From Pseudomonadota bacterium (GTDB lineage: Bacteria > Pseudomonadota > Alphaproteobacteria > Rhizobiales > Xanthobacteraceae): 9,659 bases of DNA. Shown here piece by piece: positions 1-6,983 of this stretch. The first letter of the stretch is position 1, and the number at the start of each line of letters is the position of its first letter. The stretch is taken from NCBI GenBank assembly GCA_023390695.1, contig JAEWCJ010000324.1, positions 1 through 9,659 on the forward strand, written 5' to 3'. The translations under genes were made by a program, and so were the position numbers. The notes beneath the pieces were generated by a model. That model saw nothing but the letters and a program-made list of their open reading frames with translations. It was not told where the DNA came from and searched no databases.

Positions 1-1
1 G

Positions 2-1186
2 GCCAAGCCCCGGCTTGTGGTTATCGGTGGCGGCCCTGGCGGCGCAACAATCGCGAAGTACGCCGCCCGCGACTCGCAGGGGGCGATCAATGTCACGCTC
101 GTAGAGCCCTCAAAACAATTCGTCACCTGCTTCCATTCCAATCTTTATCTGGGCGATTTCCGTCCGCTTGATTCCATCACCCAGTCCTATGCGGGGCTGG
201 CCAAATATGGCGTCAATGTCGTGCACGAAGCGGCGGCGGCGATCAACCGCGACGCCAAAACGGTGCGCCTCGCGAGCGGTACGACGCTTCCCTATGATCG
301 TCTCGCCATCGCGCCCGGCATCGATATCAAGTTCGATTCCGTGCCCGGCTATTCCGAAGCGGCGAGCGAAATCATGCCGCATGCCTGGAAAGCAGGGCCG
401 CAGACCCAGTTGCTGAAGAAGCAGCTCGATGCGCTCAAGGACGGCGACCTCATCGTCATGGTCGCGCCGCCCAACCCGTATCGCTGTCCGCCCGGGCCGT
501 ATGAGCGCGTGTCCATGATGGCGCATGTGCTGAAGGCGAAAGGGCACACGAAATCCAGGATCGTCATTGTCGATCCGAAGCCGAATTTCTCGAAACAGGG
601 TCTATTCGTCGAGGGATGGGAAAAACATTACCCCGGCATGGTCGAGTGGCAGGACCCGAAGATGCATGGCGGCATCAAGTCGGTCGACGCCAAGACGATG
701 ACGGTGAAAACGGACCTCGCCGAATACAAGGCGCAGCTCGTCAACGTGATCCCGGCTCAGACGGCCGGCAAGATCGCGCGCGATGCCGACCTCGTCAACG
801 AGAGCGGCTTCTGCCCGATCAATCCGGAAAACATGAAGTCGGCCAAGGACGCCAATATCTATGTCGTCGGCGACGCCAGCATTGCAGGCGACATGCCGAA
901 ATCCGCCTTCTCCGCCAACAGTCAGGCCAAGGTGGCGGCGCTGATGATCCGCGGTGAACTGTCCGGCGCCAAGACTTTTCCGGCACGTTACACCAACACC
1001 TGCTGGAGCCTGATCGAGACCGACGACACGGTGAAGGTCGGCGGCCGCTACGAAGCGAAGGACGGCAAGATCGCGGCCGTCGAGACTTTCATTTCGAAGA
1101 CTGGCGAGCCGGCGGATCTGCGCAAGCAGACCCAGGTCGAGAATATGGGCTGGTACTCCGGCATCATCGCGGACATTTTCTCCTGA
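2..1186 (+). CDS. fccB: Flavocytochrome c sulfide dehydrogenase, flavoprotein subunit (N-terminus cut by window edge)
   Basis: This FAD-dependent subunit of FCSD (FccB/SoxF family) oxidises sulfide to sulfur/polysulfide in the periplasm and passes electrons to a cytochrome c partner. The frame is open from base 2, so the true start, and probably a Tat signal, lies upstream. The sequence begins in the Rossmann FAD-binding strand (VVIGGGPGGA). Three cysteines match known functional positions of the family: the Cys in TCFHSN (bases 128-130), like the Cys that covalently binds FAD in the Allochromatium enzyme, and the Cys in NPYRCPPGPYER (485-487) and NTCWSL (1001-1003), like its redox-active pair. 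A second FAD motif, YVVGDAS, lies near 867-887, and the tail has the FCSD-type C-terminal domain. About 394 residues are visible, so only a few tens are missing. The stop overlaps the next gene by one base. A cytochrome c gene (fccA/soxE) would be expected upstream. Family assignment is firm; sulfide as substrate is inferred from family. Confidence 0.93.
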   Translation, partial: AKPRLVVIGGGPGGATIAKYAARDSQGAINVTLVEPSKQFVTCFHSNLYLGDFRPLDSITQSYAGLAKYGVNVVHEAAAAINRDAKTVRLASGTTLPYDRLAIAPGIDIKFDSVPGYSEAASEIMPHAWKAGPQTQLLKKQLDALKDGDLIVMVAPPNPYRCPPGPYERVSMMAHVLKAKGHTKSRIVIVDPKPNFSKQGLFVEGWEKHYPGMVEWQDPKMHGGIKSVDAKTMTVKTDLAEYKAQLVNVIPAQTAGKIARDADLVNESGFCPINPENMKSAKDANIYVVGDASIAGDMPKSAFSANSQAKVAALMIRGELSGAKTFPARYTNTCWSLIETDDTVKVGGRYEAKDGKIAAVETFISKTGEPADLRKQTQVENMGWYSGIIADIFS

Positions 1187-2151
1187 TGCGGGATTGTTCG
1201 CGCATGGCAAACGAGACGATGGAGGCTTCGCGCCTCCATCGCCGCGCTGTTCTGACCGGGCTTGGCGCTGCGCTTGCGGCACCGGTCCTGCCGCATCGAT
1301 CCGCTGCTGCGGCAGCGCCGGCGCGTCACACGCTGGGCGCCATCGAAATCATGGTCGTGAGCGATGGGACGCTCTCGGTTCCGCTGTCGTTCTCGCTGCC
1401 CGCGACGCCGGCCGCTGAGGTCGATGCCCTGCTGGCCGCGCATAAGTTGCCGGCGGACGGAACCGTGCAGACCAATGTGACGCTGGTGAAGACCGGCGAT
1501 CAGCTCATCCTGATCGATGCCGGATCGGGGCCGAAATTCCAGCAGAGCGCCGGAAAGCTGTCGGAGAATCTCGAGACGGCGGGGATCGATCCTGACAAGA
1601 TCACCAAGGTCGTATTCACGCACGGCCACGCCGATCATCTCTGGGGAGCGATCGACGATTTCGACGATGGTGAGCGGTTCCCGAATGCGAGTTACGTCGT
1701 TTCCGCCGACGAATGGGATTTCTGGACCCATCCGGACACCCCCTCGAAAGTGCCAGACTGGCTGAAGGGCATGGCCCTCGGTAGCGCCCGCATTCTCAAA
1801 CAGATTGAGAAAAAGATTGAGCGTCGTAAGGACGGCGACAGTGTTGCCCCCGGGCTGACTTATGTCGCAACGCCCGGTCACACGCCGGGTCATATGGCCG
1901 TGATGGTCGAAAGCGGCAAGGAACGCCTGCTCGTCGGCGGAGACGTGCTCGCCAACAACGCGATCTCATTTGCCAAGCCCGAATGGCCTATCGGCAGCGA
2001 TTTCGATCGCGACCAGGCAGTCAAGACGCGCAAGCGCCTGCTGGACCTGTTGGCGTCCGAGCGCGTTCCGCTGATCGGATTCCATCTGATGTGGCCCGGC
2101 CAGGGCATGGTTGAGCGCAACGGCGCCGCGTACCGGTTCGTTCCGGCCTAG
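1186..2151 (+). CDS. Tat-exported metallo-beta-lactamase-fold hydrolase
   Basis: Binuclear-metal hydrolase of the MBL fold, 321 residues. All expected ligands are present: HGHADH at residues 146-151 (H146, H148, D150, H151), H232 in PGHTPGH, D253 in VGGDVL and H300 in GFHLMWPG. The N-terminus carries a twin-arginine-like signal (R19-R20 in LHRRAVLTG), a hydrophobic stretch and an Ala-rich cleavage region near residues 39-45, so export in a folded, metal-loaded state is likely. The ATG at 1186 overlaps the stop of the sulfide dehydrogenase gene (TGATG), which suggests translational coupling. An in-frame ATG at 1204 is an alternative start that keeps the whole signal. Next to FCSD it resembles the MBL proteins found in sulfur oxidation loci (SoxH-like); lactonase or other hydrolase activity is also possible. 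The family is secure, the substrate unknown. Confidence 0.9.
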   Translation: MRDCSRMANETMEASRLHRRAVLTGLGAALAAPVLPHRSAAAAAPARHTLGAIEIMVVSDGTLSVPLSFSLPATPAAEVDALLAAHKLPADGTVQTNVTLVKTGDQLILIDAGSGPKFQQSAGKLSENLETAGIDPDKITKVVFTHGHADHLWGAIDDFDDGERFPNASYVVSADEWDFWTHPDTPSKVPDWLKGMALGSARILKQIEKKIERRKDGDSVAPGLTYVATPGHTPGHMAVMVESGKERLLVGGDVLANNAISFAKPEWPIGSDFDRDQAVKTRKRLLDLLASERVPLIGFHLMWPGQGMVERNGAAYRFVPA

Positions 2152-2439
2152 ATCTCAGCAAAAGAAAGTCTCATCAAAATTGAGCCTTGGCGAATGCTTC
2201 ACGCTGTGATGCTCTCGCACGCGTGGGCTACGCCGCATGGCACGGCAGGCGATCGGACGAGGACAGGGATTGATCTGCGATGCTGCGGAGTCTGTTTGCA
2301 TTGCGATGAGATTTCCTCTGGATGAGATGAGAAACAAGCAGCGCCGCAAGCATCGACCTCTGCTGATCGTGTCGTGCTGATGACGGGTAATCACGAGGCA
2401 GTGATTCTTTAGGTGGCAATCCGTTGAGATTGATCTGCA

Positions 2440-2507
2440 GTCACCGAGAAACGCGCTTGGAATCAAGCGGATGAAAAATCACCGACGTCGCCGAGAAATG
2501 TGCTTAT
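2440..2507. repeat. Imperfect direct repeat, two copies
   Basis: Two copies of a motif of about 19 bases, GTCRCCGAGAAAYGYGCTT, lie at 2440-2458 and 2487-2505, 47 bases apart. They differ at three positions, all transitions. They sit just upstream of the candidate promoter at 2530. Tandem sites for a DNA-binding protein are one explanation; a small decayed duplication is another. The role is not known. Confidence 0.45.
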
Positions 2508-2529
2508 GGGCCATAATTAATTCAGGCAA

Positions 2530-2558
2530 TTGACCTTTCATCAAAAAAACAAAAAAAT
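2530..2558 (+). promoter_or_regulatory. Candidate sigma-70-type promoter
   Basis: A -35-like TTGACC (2530-2535, five of six to consensus) is followed, after a 17-base spacer containing an A-tract, by a weak -10 AAAAAT (2553-2558, four of six). It lies in the most AT-rich part of the intergenic region, about 480 bases before the regulator gene at 3037. If used it would give a long leader or a separate small transcript. AT-rich DNA yields such matches by chance, so support is modest. Confidence 0.3.
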
Positions 2559-3022
2559 AGCGAAAATGTGCAGAAGATATGAGGGGTTGTTATTGGGAAT
2601 GCACGGGCCCCTTCGGTCCGCGATCATGGACTAGTTAGCCGCAATATACGGAATGCTGTTTAAGGTAAGTCCGCCAAGAGGGACTGCCATGCGAGATGTG
2701 GCGTTGAGTGTGTCTGTGCGAGGATCCCAAGACTTCAACGGTCTTGTCTGCTTGGACAGCGACACTCGCGATTATTGGTCGCTCTCGGTCACCGAAATTC
2801 CCTGCATCCCTGCCCCGACAAATCGCTGCCGGAAAACGCGCGGAGGAGCGCGCCCGTTCGGTATGGCTCGCATCAACGGGCCTTTGGTTGTGTCTCCAGA
2901 TAAACAGGGCTCAAGACAACGAATGCAGATGCTATGGCGAATGCGCCGCAGATCAATAGTGGCGAAATAGAAATCACAGAGGGATCGGAGAATCCCGAAG
3001 CTGCTGCAAGCCGATGGCGCCT

Positions 3023-3028
3023 GGGAGG
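3023..3028 (+). promoter_or_regulatory. Ribosome binding site of the response-regulator-like gene
   Basis: GGGAGG ends 8 bases before the ATG at 3037. This strong Shine-Dalgarno match favours 3037 over the in-frame ATG at 3049. Confidence 0.7.
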
Positions 3029-3036
3029 CCAGAATA

Positions 3037-3828
3037 ATGACGACGCGCATGCATGGCGCGTCGCGGGCGACGACGACCAACCTTCTCCCGCGACGGAAAA
3101 GTCAGAAGGACGACAAGCTGCTGCGAATTGCGGATGTCGATGATCCGCCACTCAAGGCGGCGGAAACCGAAATAATCGTAGTCGTGGATCAGCGGATTCT
3201 GTTTCGCGATTGCCTGGCGCGATGCCTCAGGTCGGCCCATCAGAATTGCGTCGTTCTGGCCTTTACCAGCGTCGGGGAATGGCTGAAGGTGGCTGCGGAG
3301 CATCCGGCTCCCGCCGTGATTCTGCTTTGCGTGCAGGATCGCAGGCCCGCCGATTCTCAGATCGGCAACGAGCTGTCCGTGCTGGCGGGGCATGGCATCA
3401 ATGTTCCCATCGTCATCATTTCTGATGCCGAGGATATGAACCACGTGGTCGCCGCGCTGGAGAACGGCGCGCGCGGTTATATCCCGACAAGCGTCTCGCT
3501 TGATGTCGCCGTCGAGGCCATGCGTCTTGTGGAGGCCGGCGGCACGTTCGCGCCGGCCAGCACGATGATTTCCTGGAAGCGTACGGAAGAATCCGGCCAT
3601 CATGGCCATAACGGGCATCTGAAGGAGCTGTTCACCGCGCGGCAGGTGGCCGTGCTGAGCGTGCTGCGGCAGGGCAAGGCCAACAAGCGTATCGCTCACG
3701 AGCTGAACATGCGCGAAGGCACGGTGAAGGTGCATATCCGCAATATCATGAAGAAGCTGAAAGCGAAGAACCGGACAGAGGTCGCCATCCTGGCCTATGA
3801 ACTTTTCTCCGAGGAGGATGAGGACTGA
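3037..3828 (+). CDS. NarL/FixJ-type regulator with degenerate receiver domain and LuxR HTH
   Basis: DNA-binding transcription regulator of 263 residues. Residues 1-42 are a basic, probably disordered extension. Residues 45-165 have the pattern of a receiver domain: IIVVVDQRILFRDCLARCL at the start, VILLCV at the strand that normally ends in the phospho-acceptor Asp, VPIVIISDAED, and GARGYIPTS. The acceptor Asp is replaced by Cys98, one of the paired acidic residues by Gln (only D51 remains), and the conserved Lys by Thr151; the Ser/Thr switch position is kept (S129). A His-rich linker (HHGHNGH, 188-194) precedes a complete LuxR-type HTH at 199-253 (FTARQVAVL, then NKRIAHEL, then EGTVKVHIRNIMKKL). 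The regulator family is secure; phosphorylation-independent function is inferred. No histidine kinase gene is adjacent. Its target is unknown; the upstream sulfur genes or itself are possible. Confidence 0.9.
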   Translation: MTTRMHGASRATTTNLLPRRKSQKDDKLLRIADVDDPPLKAAETEIIVVVDQRILFRDCLARCLRSAHQNCVVLAFTSVGEWLKVAAEHPAPAVILLCVQDRRPADSQIGNELSVLAGHGINVPIVIISDAEDMNHVVAALENGARGYIPTSVSLDVAVEAMRLVEAGGTFAPASTMISWKRTEESGHHGHNGHLKELFTARQVAVLSVLRQGKANKRIAHELNMREGTVKVHIRNIMKKLKAKNRTEVAILAYELFSEEDED

Positions 3829-4007
3829 CCGGCATCAGATTCCGCAATGCGTGGTGCTGATCCGGCGTCTGCGGCGCCAGCTATCCGCAGGTTGCGCAGC
3901 GATGTGCATTGGTAGGTACAGGCCGAGCCCGGCGCCCCTTCCTTGATCGCTCCAGCACACATTCCGCACCAATCCGTGAGCTGCAATATTGCGCCGGAGC
4001 GCCTCCC

Positions 4008-4048
4008 AAAAAGGATGCGACCGGCTCCGGGGGGAGGGAGCCGGTCGC
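4008..4048 (-). terminator. Intrinsic terminator of the - strand gene at 4094-4462
   Basis: A perfect 12-base inverted repeat (arms 4017-4028 and 4037-4048, GCGACCGGCTCC with its complement) encloses an 8-base purine loop. Read on the - strand, the stem is followed after four bases by five T (the A-run at 4008-4012 on +), as in a Rho-independent terminator. It lies 46 bases past the stop at 4094. On the + strand there is no T-run, so it is a weaker candidate for ending the convergent regulator gene. Confidence 0.75.
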
Positions 4049-4093
4049 GCAATCTCGGCCACGGGGATGGGGGCAAGGAGACGACCGAGACTG

Positions 4094-4462
4094 CTATTCC
4101 GTTCCTAGATTTTCGACGAGAGCCGCGCCGGCGGTTGCCGTGTCGGTGCCGCTCAACCGGATATTGGCTCCCATCACAATGTTCAGCGTAAACACCTCGT
4201 TGGTTGCGATGACATTGGCTGTCAGAGGCTGGCCGTCGCCGGGCGCGGCGCCAGTCCGCAGCGTCTGATCGTCGAATTCTGCATTGCAGTGCCTGTCGCG
4301 AGGGGCCCGTCCAGCGGTCAGTCGACGCTCCTGATGCTTGTTCCTGTCCAACATGACACCGCTCCCGTTTCTGTCAGGAGCATCGTGTCTTGTAAGTTTT
4401 CGCTGATCTTCTGCGTCTGCGATCACAAACTCGGCGCGATACGTCTGACGGGTTGCACTCAT
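4094..4462 (-). CDS. Small protein of unknown function, 122 residues
   Basis: I do not recognise a family. The ORF has a hydrophilic, Arg/Asp/His-rich N-terminal half (1-68), a Gly/Pro-rich hinge (70-79) and an uncharged, Asn/Thr/Ala-rich tail that starts LTANVIATNEVFTLNIVMGAN and looks structured. There is no signal peptide, membrane segment or Cys motif. The best evidence that it is expressed is the strong intrinsic terminator on the same strand 46 bases after the stop. The ATG at 4462 has only a weak GGA four to six bases upstream, so the start is uncertain. The first half uses codons such as AGA, CTT and ACA more than its GC-rich neighbours, hinting at a horizontal origin or at a frame that is coding only in its second half. 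It is convergent with the regulator gene. Confidence 0.5.
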   Translation of the reverse strand: MSATRQTYRAEFVIADAEDQRKLTRHDAPDRNGSGVMLDRNKHQERRLTAGRAPRDRHCNAEFDDQTLRTGAAPGDGQPLTANVIATNEVFTLNIVMGANIRLSGTDTATAGAALVENLGTE

Positions 4463-4773
4463 TTGTTCCGGGCTGTCCGCAGGTTGTAAGGAGCCTGCTC
4501 AGCTCGATGTCGGCTTTGCTGTTGCGGTGTGCCTCTCTTTCCCTGCCACTCACAACCATCACATGCGTGCGGATAAAACGCTCGCGCATCTGCGCGCGAC
4601 TGCCTAGAGGCGCATTCGGTCATGGCATCGCCCGTTGGCGGTAGTGTGCTCTCGGCAGAAAGGAGGGGTAGCGTGGCGATCGAGCGGTGGCGTTACACCT
4701 TGCGACTAGCGCCTGAAAGCTGCCGGTGAATGCTGCCGAAGATAAGAGGACGACGCGTTTGCAGAGATCGCTG
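4463..4773. other. Intergenic region of about 311 bases
   Basis: No gene is supported here. It should hold the promoter of the - strand ORF starting at 4462, but no clear -35/-10 pair was seen. A strong-looking AAGGAGGGG at about 4659-4667 (+) precedes a GTG at 4673 that opens an 18-codon frame ending at 4729; its translation (starting VAIERWRYTLRL) is too short to support a gene. Confidence 0.5.
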
Positions 4774-6207
4774 TCAGGACAGAGCCATGCTTTCGATTGC
4801 GCGCAAGCGGTTTTGGGCAATCGCAAGATCCGGCGCAAGCCTGGCGGCTTCACGATAGGCGTCAGCCGCTTCGGCGAGCCTTTGGCTGGATTCAAGCGAA
4901 CGGGCGAGCCGGAGCCAGCCTTTCTCGGAATCGGGCTTGATCGCTACCAGAGCGCGGAAGAGCTCGATGGCGGCGGCATGCTTGTCGGCCGCGGCCTTTA
5001 ACTGGCCGAGACAATAGAGCGCGTCGCTGCAGGCGGGATCGGTTGCGAGGATCTGGCGATAGGCTCGTTCGGCCGGAACCAGGCGGCCAGACTGGTGCAT
5101 CTGGGTGGCGCGTCGCAAAGCATCTGGAACGGTTTTCAACTCCAGCTTATCTTCGATGCCGCCTCGGTCCCTGTTGTCGATGAGCATGCAGGCGATGCGG
5201 CGCTCGTCTCCGCCGAACGAATATTTGTAAGGCTCGTTTCCGCGCAGGAAATCATAAGTCTTGTATCCGTTCTGGATTGCATGGCGGATGCTGTAGGCAT
5301 GCAATACGAGTCCGGGCGGCGGGTTGTCAAAGCTTTCATCACGTCCGCCCATGTAGAAGAGGAGGGACTTCTTCCGCGTGTCGATGAAGCTTGCGACCGC
5401 CCCCATGGGCACGTCCTTCCTCCAGAGGATGAGCAGGAGCAAGTTGCCGATGTCGCAATTGCGCTTCAGCATCTGGGATCCCGATTTGAGAAGGGCGCCG
5501 AGCCGGTCTCCCTTTCTGTGACCCCATTTTCTCGCCCAGAAATCGAGCAGGATGTTCAGGTCGCGCCCGACGCTGACGGCATCGGAGCGGGTGATGCGAA
5601 GGTCGTCGCTGGTGTCGACCTGTCGCAGCAGGCGACGGAGCTTCTGGCGCGTGTTGGCGCTGAGCCGGCGCAAATAGACGTCCCAATCGTCCGGCAGGCT
5701 TACGGAGGCACAGGCGCAATTGTCGACATTTTCCGGCTTGATGATGCGCTCTTCGGCCCTGATGCGAAATCTGCTTGCAGGAAATCCCTCAAGGAACAAG
5801 CGCAGTCGCGCTTCGGTGGTTCTGATGTTCTCGAGGTGCAGCCGTGTCCAGTGCAGCTTGCGGATATGCGCGGCGAAGGCGGGAATGGCGCGATGGTCGT
5901 ATCCGGGGCTGCAGATAAAGCCCGTATAGTCCGCCAGATAATTCCCGGCCATGTTGAGTTCGTTGAAGAGATATCCGTCCTTCCCTTCTTTCAGGCTCAC
6001 TCTCAGTGGGAAAAAGGCGACGCAGGGCTCCGAGTCCGATGGCCTGGCCGCGAGCACGAGCCATTGATTGCGCAGCATCGGAAGCCATTGCGCGAGCCAT
6101 GACCATGACAGAAAGAATTGTGCGTCCGGATCGCTGTCATAGACACGCTCCCAGGCATCGCGGCTTTCGGCGAAAGCCTGGATCGTATCGATGACGTGAA
6201 TGTGCAC
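4774..6207 (-). CDS. CelD/BcsL-like GNAT acyltransferase with C-terminal TPR repeats
   Basis: Predicted cytoplasmic acyltransferase of the Acetyltransf_6 (CelD-like, GNAT/FemAB fold) group, often found with polysaccharide synthesis or modification. From the GTG at 6207 it has 477 residues. The N-terminal part has the family-typical DPDAQFFLSWSWLAQWLP (26-43). The C-terminal acyltransferase half runs from YLRRLSANTRQKLRRLLRQV (179-198) through GAVASF to YDFLRGNEPYKYSFG (318-332), the signature end of the fold. Residues 360-470 form about three TPR units ending in LAPDLA, probably a protein-docking module. The frame is open to a TTG at 6318 with an ATG at 6294, but GTG 6207 is preferred: GGAGAG (6212-6217 on +) sits just upstream and homology-like sequence begins there. 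The nearest gene on either side is unrelated and no polysaccharide gene is in view, so the substrate is unknown. Confidence 0.85.
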   Translation of the reverse strand: MHIHVIDTIQAFAESRDAWERVYDSDPDAQFFLSWSWLAQWLPMLRNQWLVLAARPSDSEPCVAFFPLRVSLKEGKDGYLFNELNMAGNYLADYTGFICSPGYDHRAIPAFAAHIRKLHWTRLHLENIRTTEARLRLFLEGFPASRFRIRAEERIIKPENVDNCACASVSLPDDWDVYLRRLSANTRQKLRRLLRQVDTSDDLRITRSDAVSVGRDLNILLDFWARKWGHRKGDRLGALLKSGSQMLKRNCDIGNLLLLILWRKDVPMGAVASFIDTRKKSLLFYMGGRDESFDNPPPGLVLHAYSIRHAIQNGYKTYDFLRGNEPYKYSFGGDERRIACMLIDNRDRGGIEDKLELKTVPDALRRATQMHQSGRLVPAERAYRQILATDPACSDALYCLGQLKAAADKHAAAIELFRALVAIKPDSEKGWLRLARSLESSQRLAEAADAYREAARLAPDLAIAQNRLRAIESMALS

Positions 6208-6292
6208 GGCGCTCTCCGGTCTGCGGAACAGGACGTGACGTGTCGCGACGCTGCGTAAGTATGTCCGGCCGTCCTGCGGCGTTTGGGAGCGC

Positions 6293-6332
6293 ATTGTAGC
6301 AAATCCGCAAGCACGCAATGCCGGCTGGCATT
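6293..6332 (-). promoter_or_regulatory. Candidate promoter with overlapping dyad for the acyltransferase gene
   Basis: On the - strand a TACAAT -10-like hexamer (6293-6298) lies about 90 bases before the GTG start at 6207. Eighteen bases upstream of it is a perfect 6+6 inverted repeat with a 4-base spacer, AATGCC and GGCATT (6317-6332), where a -35 element would sit. No good -35 hexamer is present, which fits an activator- or repressor-controlled promoter. If real it also argues against the upstream ATG at 6294 as start. Confidence 0.3.
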
Positions 6333-6383
6333 ACCTCGTAGGTTTTACCGAGAAGGACGTAGCCGAGGCCTGCACCGTCTGCG

Positions 6384-6983
6384 CTATTCGCTCGCCGGCG
6401 CAAGCGGGGAGGCGGTGGTTTCGGCCTGTCGTGCGAGTTCGAGTTGCTGCTGCAGAAGCGGGAGGAAATGCCAGATGTCGCGGTTGAGGCGCTTCAGTTC
6501 CTGCGTGGCCTCGATCATTTCGCTGATGCGATGGTCGTCCATGGGACGCACTTCGCCCAGTTGCAGCCGTTTTCGCGTTTCGACGATCTTGATGGAATGC
6601 GTGTGAGTGATCTCGCCGCGGTCGTCGACCAGATACATGCAGTGGTTGAACTCGTTGCGGATGCGGGTGCACTCATTGAACCGCTCGATCAGACTGGTGA
6701 GCGTCCTGTCGGTATCGCGATCGTGGATCTGGACCTTGGCGAGGCGCTGGATGAGATCGAGGCGCGCGCGGGTGGTATTCAGGGTGGCAAAGACGATGGC
6801 GGCGGAGGTTTGGTCGGTTTTCAGCAGCAGCATCAGCAGATAGATGAAGAGGCTTTCGTTGTTCGACCAGCTAAAGACGAGATTGCCGATCAGCGCCAGA
6901 ATGGACGTGCGGTGACCTGCGGATTGGGGAGCGACGGCCTCGATTGCCTCGAAATCGGGCATCGGCGGAAGCTGACCGGGCAT
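6384..6983 (-). CDS. HEPN-like protein of unknown function
   Basis: Protein of 199 residues, predicted largely alpha-helical. It resembles a diffuse group of bacterial proteins that carry a 'WSxxE' helix near the N-terminus, an RLDLI-type helix and an RNxxxH motif. Here these are WSNNES (39-44) followed by a hydrophobic helix (45-54), TRARLDLIQRLA (71-82) and IRNEFNHC (108-115), in which R109 and H114 match the Rx4-6H signature of HEPN domains, some of which are RNases. The C-terminal third (145-190) is charged and may form a coiled coil. The ATG at 6983 has a fair AAGGGG Shine-Dalgarno upstream. There is no obvious antitoxin partner such as a MNT nucleotidyltransferase next to it, so a toxin role is speculative; the HEPN link rests on motif recognition only. 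Confidence 0.7.
   Translation of the reverse strand: MPGQLPPMPDFEAIEAVAPQSAGHRTSILALIGNLVFSWSNNESLFIYLLMLLLKTDQTSAAIVFATLNTTRARLDLIQRLAKVQIHDRDTDRTLTSLIERFNECTRIRNEFNHCMYLVDDRGEITHTHSIKIVETRKRLQLGEVRPMDDHRISEMIEATQELKRLNRDIWHFLPLLQQQLELARQAETTASPLAPASE

Larger units (their letters stand above)
2152..3036. other. Long intergenic region with no convincing gene
   Basis: Nothing coding is convincing in these 885 bases. Short open frames exist on both strands (for example 2653-2970 +, 2155-2466 - and 2772-3080 -), but their translations are Arg/Ser/Cys-rich, show no domain and lack a clear ribosome binding site. The centre (about 2500-2580) is distinctly AT-rich with A-tracts, unlike the flanks, and holds a candidate promoter and an imperfect direct repeat. 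A minute 11-codon frame (2599-2634) contains a small hairpin with arms 2604-2609 and 2615-2620 (one G-U pair). The region may carry the upstream control sequences of the regulator gene at 3037, a small RNA, or eroded remains of a lost gene. Confidence 0.6.

Noticed and set aside
2653..2970. 105-codon + strand frame in the long intergenic region
   Set aside because: No recognisable domain, poor start context and Arg/Ser/Pro-rich composition; could be a decayed gene but nothing supports it.
4374..4589. 71-codon - strand frame overlapping the start of the 4094-4462 ORF, considered as the N-terminus of a frameshifted longer gene
   Set aside because: The translation is basic and featureless and shows no continuity with the downstream frame, so a frameshift could not be supported.
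4659..4729. Strong AAGGAGGGG followed by a GTG and an 18-codon frame
   Set aside because: Only 18 codons, no conserved feature and no promoter seen; a single Shine-Dalgarno match is not enough.
5095..6102. Long + strand open frame of 335 codons opposite the acyltransferase gene
   Set aside because: It is antisense to a gene with clear domains, starts inside it without a Shine-Dalgarno site, and its translation shows no family; high GC at third positions explains such shadows.
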